Source: Fomes fomentarius | Lineage: Eukaryota > Basidiomycota > Agaricomycetes > Polyporales > Polyporaceae | Length of the DNA stretch: 64,000 nucleotides | Assembly: GCA_022606135.1 (NCBI GenBank) | Contig: JABYQN010000014.1 | Span: 682,001-746,000, forward strand | Reading direction: 5' to 3' | In this document: positions 57,168-64,000 of the stretch, in pieces | How the letters are laid out: every line of letters starts with the position of its first letter | Numbering within the stretch: position 1 is the stretch's first letter | Translations under genes and position numbers: made by a program | Notes under the pieces: generated by a model | What the model was told of the DNA's origin: nothing | Seen by the model: the letters and a program-made list of their open reading frames with translations, nothing else | Databases searched by the model: none

Positions 57168-57625
57168 TATAGGTTTGTGTTGAGGGTATACTCGGAGGGC
57201 AGGTGGGAGGTGAGGAGAGCGACGACGCGGGAGATGATGGAGTCTTTCGTCCGGACGGCTGCGACTGGGTGGGCAGCCATGTCAAAGAGGAGAAGTTGCG
57301 TGATAGGTGCGCAGGACGCCCTTGACGACGAGCCCTTCTGCGAGGCGTTCGCGGACTTGTTTGACCTGGAATCCGATCTTCATGACGTTCCATGTCTCTC
57401 CTATTGACTTGAAGGGTGACTGGGGAGGGAAAAGAGTCAGCTTGTATCGCGTGGGCCGATCGCGAATGTGTAGTTGGGCGCATGATGTTTGAGACCCAAC
57501 GTAGTGGGACTCACCGCTGAGAAGATCTCTCCAACCGTTGATACCCATGTGCTCGCCCCTTCATAATACGTAGTGCCTCGTCAAGAAACGTCCCGCCTGT
57601 TTGCCGGACATCGAGGACCTCGATT
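57168..57625 (-). pseudogene. VPS74: VPS74 (GPP34/GOLPH3-type) fragment
   Basis: VPS74 binds phosphatidylinositol 4-phosphate and retains glycosyltransferases in the Golgi. Reading down the minus strand: IEVLDVRQTGGTFLDEALRI then MK (to about 57563), an extra G that shifts frame, [15 protein letters not shown], an intron (about 57415-57515, donor GTGAGT, acceptor AATAG), [20 protein letters not shown] with [11 protein letters not shown], another frame change, and [20 protein letters not shown] followed by ISRVVALLTSHL to about 57168. This matches the central GPP34 fold in order. The N-terminal Arg-rich tail and the last helices are absent. At least two frame changes show it is not functional. 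Confidence 0.78.
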
Positions 57626-58224
57626 AGTCATTCTGCGAGTGGAAGATGTCGCTAGTGGCTTTGTCTTCATCCGTTTCGACTCCAGCAGCATCTTGTGGAG
57701 TTTATCACAGCCATGAAGTCGACGGCGGGACTGACAGTGGCTCTCACGCCGATACCGACGATGACGACCTCGAGGTGACTCTGAGGAATGGTGTGAGCGT
57801 CTAACCTTCGGCGTTGCCGACGTAACGGAGCTCCATGAGTCTCTGGCTCGCAGAGGTGGACATGACTCAGGATGAGCTCACGGAGCTGGAATGGCAGTTC
57901 GTGTAGATTTAGTATTCCCTGTATGTGTATGACAATGACGTTCGCAAAATATCTTCAAGATTCTCTTCCTCCTGTGTTGAGAGCGTGTACTGCAGCCCGC
58001 GCGACGCGGTGGGCACGTGTATTAGTGTTGCGGGCGGTTACCGGTCAATCAGTACTTCGTCCTCCCCATCACCATGACCGATGTCGAGACTCGGGATAAA
58101 GAGCTTTATGTGTAGCGGCGAGCGCTATGTCACGCGGCCCACCTGATGCTTCCGAGCTCACATCTTTCAACTACTCCCCTCCAAACGTCTACACGCGCCC
58201 CACATACCGCTCAATCTGTCCAGC
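57626..58224. other. Gene-poor interval
   Basis: No supported gene. The portion near 57630-57900 could hold the lost N-terminal part of VPS74, but no motif is readable. Confidence 0.3.
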
Positions 58225-58362
58225 ATGTATACCTACAAGAGCTTCGACATCAACTTTTATGTAACCGTCGACTACCCTACCTCCGACGTCGTGGTTGGTG
58301 TTCCAGCTACGGTCGCCGCTTTGGTCTTTCACAATGTCAGTGGCAACGCTGAGAGAGGTGAG
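58225..58362 (+). CDS. Short unknown exon
   Basis: ATG at 58225 opens MYTYKSFDINFYVTVDYPTS then DVVVGVPATVAALVFHNVSG before a likely donor (GTGAGG) near 58360. The alternating hydrophobic pattern suggests beta strands. It is too short to assign. It may be the first exon of a gene continuing into the tandem duplication at 58.7-59.0 kb. Confidence 0.3.
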
Positions 58363-58724
58363 GCGCAGCCTGATTGATGTTCGCTGCGGAAGCTAATACT
58401 TTGTACTCTGTTTCCTTTGCACAGCTGCACTCATTGTTTATGGGTGCAGGACGGCCCGAATTCTTTTCTCAGCTTTCTTCGAGTGACACTGGGACATATA
58501 TGAGACCCCAGTACGCCATCGTGTTACTAGACTGGCTCCTGCGCATTCTATGATTTTCGGGAGATTCCTCACAGTTGGCTGATTGCTACTGGTGCTGAAC
58601 ACGAACCCACGTTTTATGTCTTCCAATTTTAAAACGAGCAACAATGGCAGGGCTTCCGAGAGTGCTTACAAACGGGTTTTTGGCTTGCGCTGGCCCTCGA
58701 AATGAGGAGTCAGATTGGTCCCGC

Positions 58725-58972
58725 CGAGGCCACGCCCCACGGAAGCCTGTGAGTATCCGCTGCCGTTCATCGTCGAACACTCGCTCATATGTCTTGGTGC
58801 TCTAGGGCCAACAGAGAGCATGATCTTCGGGCCATGATACAGGAGCAGGTTGACCTTTGGCGGCACGTCGAGGCCATGCCCTACGGAGGCCCGTAAGTTT
58901 CCGCCGCAGTTAGCGTTGAACACTTGCTCATATGTCCTGATGTTCTAGGGTGAACGAAGAGCGTGATCACTC
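58725..58972 (+). repeat. Tandem duplication of an exon end, intron and exon start (about 148-base period)
   Basis: Two diverged copies stand side by side: 58725-58826 and 58873-58972. Each runs from GAGGCCA(C/T)GCCC through a splice donor (GTGAGT in copy 1, GTAAGT in copy 2), CTCATATGTC, a TCTAGGG acceptor and a start like (A/G)AACG(A)GAG...CGTGATC. The second exon between them reads EQVDLWRHVEAMPYGG. So a coding repeat unit with its own intron was duplicated. Confidence 0.7.
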
Positions 58973-59956
58973 AGAGATCATGGTCTGCCGTCATTCCCGG
59001 CCTGCGAACACAGTGCATGGACACCCTCAACTCGAAAACGCACCTGCTCGTTACTGGCCGAGAGACGGAGAATATTCTGATCTTGAGCTTTGGATCCGCG
59101 CGCGTGTCCAGTCAGTACTATGTCCATCAATCCTTTATCATCTCTCCTTACATGCTGCTTTTGGAATCCTTGTTTATTGCCCTGGAGGGCCGGGCCCTAT
59201 GGTAGGCAAGACACCACATATCGACGATCTGCATGCACTGGACGTACGGGAAAGGGAGGTTACACTAAGCGTGGGTAGGGGAACCTCCATAGTTCATGTG
59301 CGACTTTGTATGCATCGCCCAGGCGTCGCCTCTTCGGCGCCGTCAACTCCTGACGCCACCTCCCGTCCTTCAACTTTGTTCCTGCGTGCGCCCGGAGGGA
59401 GATAACTAGCATAGACAGTGTTCAGCTCGAGTCGCACGACACACAATTCGACTGTACGCGGAAAAACAGCCTGTGCTACCACGCAGAGTTTCTGGGATGA
59501 GCTGGATGCAGACCGTGACGCCCTCTGGCAAGTCCGTCTGTACTGATCAACTCATTCTCGTAATGGAGTTGAACGAGGAGGACAACATGTGTGACCCGGC
59601 TCAGAGGTACGTGCACGTGTGTTCTGTGTTCGTTCCTGACTCCACTAGCAGGTCCGCCTTCAAGCGCTCTGTGAAAATGCAGGGGAGCCCTTTTACGTCA
59701 TTTACTTCGACATCGAAGTTCATGCTATTCCGAATCGGCCGCTCCTGTTCCGTCTGTTCAGGCATTTGTTGCTCTTCGCGTTCGGAAGTCGCTGCATCGA
59801 TATCCTCGCGCGGGCTTGCTGCGTCTCTGGGCGAGGTCGCTCCTCCTCGCGTTGCTGCGCTACATTAGTACATTTTCCGCTTCGCGCTGTTGGGCTGCAA
59901 TCTCCGCTTCGCGCTGTCTGGCTGCAGTCTCCACGTCGGAAGGAGGATGAGGACGG
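58973..59956. other. Interval with scattered coding-like patches
   Basis: Patches such as IISPYMLLLESLFIALEGRA (about 59140) and FWDELDADRDALWQVRLY (about 59490) look protein-like but lie in different frames with no clear introns. They may be the decayed upstream part of the orphan gene that follows. Confidence 0.25.
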
Positions 59957-60576
59957 ATGTACAACGACGATGACGAGCCTTGGGACCAGGACGGCAACAC
60001 GCCTGCGCCTGTCAGCGACCATGCCTGGAACATGCTCGACTGGATGCTGACGCTATTCGAGGCAACCATGGAACGCACTGGACAAGGTATGTGTGCGTCT
60101 GATTCTCCGATCGCTTTGTGGCGTCCATATTCATAGGTAACTACCACGCCCCATTTGTACTTCAATCTGCTTCTGAAGCAGATCCTCCCCCCACGGGCGA
60201 ATCGGAATACCCCACGCTCGGACATAGAGATGCCGTTAGACGTCGCATTCCGTGCACTAGAACAAGACGGCGAGTGGCAGCGATTGCTGGGCCTCCGACT
60301 GTTCGCTCTTGTAAGTGCATATCCCTGCGCGATCTTGCCCTGTTGCGCCTGTCTGCACGACGTCACGCTAATGCGCCCGTCCTATCCCATACTTCTCTCG
60401 CCCGCAGCTCATCAACCTGGCGTCAACGACCCTCCTCGATTTTCCCATGTTCCTGAATGCTGTATCCAATCATGTTTCATCGCTGTCTATGCACACACGC
60501 TCCTACCTTCTCGCATGGTTACACGACACCCGGACTGTTGCGCAGTTCAAGGCTTGTTAAGCGGACACGCACTGGA
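59957..60576 (+). pseudogene. Unknown gene, probably frameshifted
   Basis: ATG at 59957 opens MY,NDDDEPWDQDGNTPAPVSDH and WNMLDWMLTLFEATMERTGQ to a GTATGT donor at 60087. The exon at 60137 continues in phase as GNYHAPFVLQSASEADPPPT and GESEYPTLGHR. About there the frame must change by one to follow EMPLDVAFRALEQDGEWQRL and LGLRLFAL to a GTAAGT donor at 60310. A last exon codes LINLASTTLLDFPMFLNAVS with LHDTRTVAQFKAC before a stop near 60558. Both frames look coding, so a single-base lesion near 60230 is likely. I do not recognise the family; the helical C-terminal part might contact a membrane. Confidence 0.4.
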
Positions 60577-63136
60577 GGACCACAGCCAGCCAGCGGCAGA
60601 CTACGGCCGCAACAGCAAGCCTGTGCGCGCGCACAGCGGAAAGGGTACGAGCACTGAATACTTGGCCGTAGGGGGTGTGGACGCAAGTAAGGATATGGAG
60701 GGAACATCTGGGCGGCAGCACAGGATGCGGGCGCCGCGGTCCCAAGCATCCCGTCATCCGACGTCCTAGCCCTCCTAGCTTCCAGTAAATCCGGTTCAAC
60801 CTGCAGTCGTAGGGTCATAAGGGTGTCATGACGCTATAGCCGATAGTACAAACCCCATCCGACTGTGACGTCCCTACTTCTACATTGACATGTTTACCGG
60901 TATGATATCTTTCTGAGCGCGAATGGAGTTTCTGGCCTCCGCATCTATCGCGCGCACCAAATCATACATGTCTTTCGAGTGCTCGCCTGAGTCTCATGCC
61001 GCAATGTCCTGCCACCCTGCGGTCCCTATCAATCTCGCTCCACTGCTTCTGGATAAATATGTAGCTATTGAGAAGCTCACCTCTCAGAATGAGCATTAAG
61101 GCGACCGAGGCACTATGTAGTCGCCTCTGTGGGTCCTGTAGGAGTACTATGTGCATTGATACTCGCAGCTGGGAGAATCAATTGATTGAACACAAAGAAT
61201 GTCCGTCTCCAGCCATCCCAATTCCATACCCTGATACCCCAGAAGCCTCGAATCACAGTAACTCAAATTCACATACTTATACAGTAAGTCACAGGTACGC
61301 CCAAACACCAGAACACAGTAAGAACATAGACATTGCATGAAGCTCCAAACAATTGCGGTCACATTGGGAAATTCCAGCATGGAACCTTGAACTCTGGAAC
61401 CCACGATCCTGACGAGGCTCTACATAGTCTGTATAGCACTAGGTCCTTCAACTCTATTACGTTCCCATTTTGCATCAGAGGTTTGTTAGTGTTTGTTGTG
61501 ATCTCCTGCAAACAGTGTGTTAATCGTGAACCAGTCAGCCAAAGCCATGCAGTGACGCGCCATAAATTTGCTCATCTCTTGGGCGATCTTATGAGCTAGG
61601 TTAATCAAAGATATAGGTTCACCCGTGCTTGTCGACCTGCGGGCATTGATTTTCCTACTGTATGCATTGTAGCCCGGGAACTATGCCCATAGTTGGTCAG
61701 TATGTGTCGATGTCAGTGGGAAATATATGTCATCCATACCTCGATTCTAATGGAAATCTTTGCAGCAACATCATCGGGTAACCCTGCTCCATCTCCGTTT
61801 ACAAGATCAAGCAGGTTGCGCTTCTCCAAGAGGTCCGCTAGTAACACTCCTTCTAGTAACACTCCGCCGATGAGGCGATTGAAATGAATGACATTCCCAT
61901 GCTTGGCACCATTGCCTCTTCCAAGCGTGGTCTCATATTGCCTGCATGCAAGAGGCTCCCAAGACAGAGAGACCTCCTGAGAACTGGATAAGTAGAGGTC
62001 TTGTTCAGCTCGCATATGACACTCACTGATGCTGGAGGTGTAGCAGCTGCTATGAGGTTGCTTGGCACTGCATCCCGCAAGCTCGAGTATTGAGTTAATT
62101 GGTGAGGGTCGGGGTCGCAATGCAGATTGGCGGGGTGACCACAACTGTTCCAATACTCATCCATCTGCATGCGATGGTTGAGCATTAGATAGTCAGGGTC
62201 ATACCCTCCGTCTAGTCTCGACGACATCTGTTACTATGGTAGGGTGGGTCTGACTGGGTATTCAATAGGGGGGGATGTGGGTGATAGTGGTCTGGCTCTA
62301 GGGCTGTGAGTCTGCTGCCCTCGGACTTTATAACTGAGGTGTGTTGCTGCTTCTCCTCCTTGGTGGAATACTCCAGGTGCGAGATTATAACCAAGATTCT
62401 GACGAGGGCTTCGGCTTCTTGTACCAGGAATTCCATCAGCCTACCAAAGCAGCATCAAGCTGCAGACTGCAGTACTAGATGTACATCCTCTCGATCATTG
62501 ACCCCACTGTAATACTGATGCGAAGTGGCACAGCTGGCACCCAGGTATGTGCATGCGCTCATCAATCTCTTAGACCCTGAGCAATAGCAGGTGTGGCAGT
62601 TATAACTCAATTGCTAAGTATAAGACACGTAATACTAGAAGGCCGTACAAGGAGTAGGCTTACCAGTATATCAGATGTATCCGTAACATCTTTCGAGCGA
62701 TGTTACATGTACTTCCAGTATACGCTAGCTTCGTTCAATTTAGTGTCTTATTCCTGAAGCCTTGAGTGCTCGAGACTAAACAAGCTAGGTCAGCGGTATG
62801 TGTATATCCTCACGTCAATGACGTATGTCGGCGACGGTGAGTTGTGTGGCAACCGTCAGTGAGAGCTTCAATTTGGTGAGCACCTTCATTCGGTGAGCGC
62901 TTCACTTGCCAAATGCGGCCGAATGCACACGTGCATGATGATGTCCGACTCCACATGGCGTGCACTTGTCTCCACAGACATGAATTGCTCGATGGTTTTT
63001 GATTAGTACTGAGACGAGCTGCAGTCTGGAGTGCGCAAAGTAGTATGTAGTATGCAGTATGACAGCTCAAGTAGGCACAAACACGGTATGAACTATTCCC
63101 CACATGCGACAAGACACACACTGGCAGGCTTCAACA
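60577..63136. other. Gene-poor interval of about 2.5 kb
   Basis: AT content rises slightly and open frames are short on both strands. No domain, transposase motif, RNA gene or array was recognised. This is the longest featureless stretch in the window. It should include the 3' side of the SNF5 copy. Confidence 0.4.
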
Positions 63137-64000
63137 TCACCTCCGCGTGGCGAGTAGCTGTAACCGCGCTGTCAACTGGAATTTTGACGTCTCGCGCCGA
63201 AGCCGTCTACAGATACCCAGGTTAGCGAAGGAGGTGACCACAGATCAAGAGACACGTACCGGCTGGCACGTTCTTTCTCTAGCTCCCTCCGCTCGACTTC
63301 TTCCGCGGTTAGCACCTCGAACCTCGTGCGGAGCTCTTCCGCCTCCGCCCAGTCTCGCCACACACTCCTCAACGGTTTCGGACCCCGTCCATCCTTTGGT
63401 GCACGACCCCATCCAAGCCCAAGGCCGGTCTTGTCCTTCAGCAAGCTTAGTCCACTCTTGTCCCGTGGGCGGTCAGCAGCAGCTTCGTCGGTGACATCAC
63501 GCGTCTCTCGCCAATCACACCTCACTCGATAGCGTCCCGCTTGTGCTTCACTATCTCTTCGTGGATTGCGTGAGAGATCGGCCTCGCCCGTGAGCCCGAG
63601 CTCACAACAGAGCTTCGTGGCAAACTCCTCAGGAGTGAGAGGCGAGAGAAGATCCCACTCAATGTGATCCAATAATTGGTGAGTCGCAATTTGCACGTCA
63701 ATTTGGTGTATTGTGGTTAAGAAGAGATACTTTCGCAGAATCATATGAAGGGCTTACACTTAAAATCACTCGACACTCGTTCTCCTCCCAAGGATTCTCG
63801 TCCTCTGGCTCAGGGATGTCTGCGTCCGCTCCCAGGCACATCAGCGCTACACCCTCAAGTTCCTCCAGCTGAGCACGGAGTTGGTTGGCGACAGTTTCCG
63901 AGTACGGTTGGAGAGTAAGGTCCAGATCCCTACAGAAGGTTCGGGCGAAGACCCGGGGTAATAAGTGCTTCGTTGAGATTCCACACAAGCAATCTCGTAT
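63137..64000 (-). pseudogene. SNF5/SFH1 chromatin-remodelling subunit pseudogene (5' end outside window)
   Basis: Core subunit of SWI/SNF or RSC remodellers. From the window edge: HLLPRVFARTFCRDLDLTLQ, PYSETVANQLRAQLEELEGV, NECRVILS, a GTAAGC donor at 63757, then IDVQIATHQLLDHIEWDLLS with PLTPEEFATKLCCELGLTGE, HAIHEEIVKHKRDAIE, LRSVWRDWAEAEELRTRFEV, LTAEEVERRELEKERASR, and after an intron RRLRRETSKFQ to TGA at 63137-63139. Lesions: no AG acceptor stands where the first intron should end (CACCAAATTGACG, where CAG is expected); several bases are lost after GLTGEA, shifting frame; and TGA at 63522-63524 replaces the Trp of IEWGVI. Both SNF5 repeats were recognisable before decay. Confidence 0.87.

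Overview
The window reads as genomic DNA of a filamentous basidiomycete, most likely an Agaricomycete (perhaps Polyporales). The signs are many short GT-AG introns of about 45-70 bases, balanced to mildly GC-rich sequence, Tnp2-type transposases carrying SAP-like modules, the large mushroom F-box and WD40-like families, and ortholog-like pieces of fungal housekeeping genes. No rRNA, tRNA or CRISPR array was found. Gene names come from reading translated sequence and recalling the families; no database search was run.

Layout. 0-2.7 kb: two related minus-strand genes of unknown function with a similar basic/leucine-rich module. 3.2-5.3 kb: frameshifted CFT1 (CPSF160) pseudogene. 5.8-9.6 kb: dihydrolipoamide dehydrogenase (LPD1) cut in two by an inversion that also carries a STE20/PAK-like kinase. 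10-12.5 kb: WD40-like remnant and a membrane protein. 13.6-15.5 kb: Tnp2 transposase relic. 16-18.9 kb: LRR/F-box-type gene, a small family protein and an RPC53/RPC4-like fragment. 19-21.5 kb: XPT1 pseudogene, symplekin/PTA1 fragment, membrane protein. 22.6-23.8 kb: an intact FKBP-type prolyl isomerase model (314 residues). 23.9-27.2 kb: a dispersed repeat abutting a truncated, deleted PMC1 calcium ATPase. 28.6-33.3 kb: fragments of a GDP-fucose-synthase-like enzyme, the K+/H+ antiporter KHA1 and an ADAM metalloprotease joined in one row, with a perfect 102-base direct repeat. 35.5-37.4 kb: two convergent small genes that overlap. 39.6-44.5 kb: orphan genes and a minisatellite. 44.5-45.7 kb: inverted second copy of the repeat. 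47.1-51.9 kb: a nearly complete Tnp2 transposase gene. 54.0-56.4 kb: a minus-strand F-box gene. 57.2-57.6 kb: VPS74 pseudogene. 58-60.6 kb: orphan exons. 63.1-64 kb: SNF5/SFH1 pseudogene running off the edge.

Main reading. At least ten conserved, normally single-copy genes (CFT1, LPD1, XPT1, PTA1, PMC1, KHA1, an ADAM protease, a GDP-fucose-synthase-like gene, VPS74, SNF5/SFH1) are present only as broken, fused, inverted or truncated copies. Protein motifs between the breaks remain well conserved, so the decay looks fairly young. The transposase, the FKBP gene and the F-box gene keep long open exons. Uniform sequencing error therefore explains the pattern poorly. Since several of these genes are essential, functional copies must lie elsewhere. 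The window looks like a mosaic graveyard of gene fragments, as expected for a supernumerary (B-type) chromosome, a subtelomeric duplication zone or a degenerating non-recombining segment. Chimeric assembly is the main alternative.
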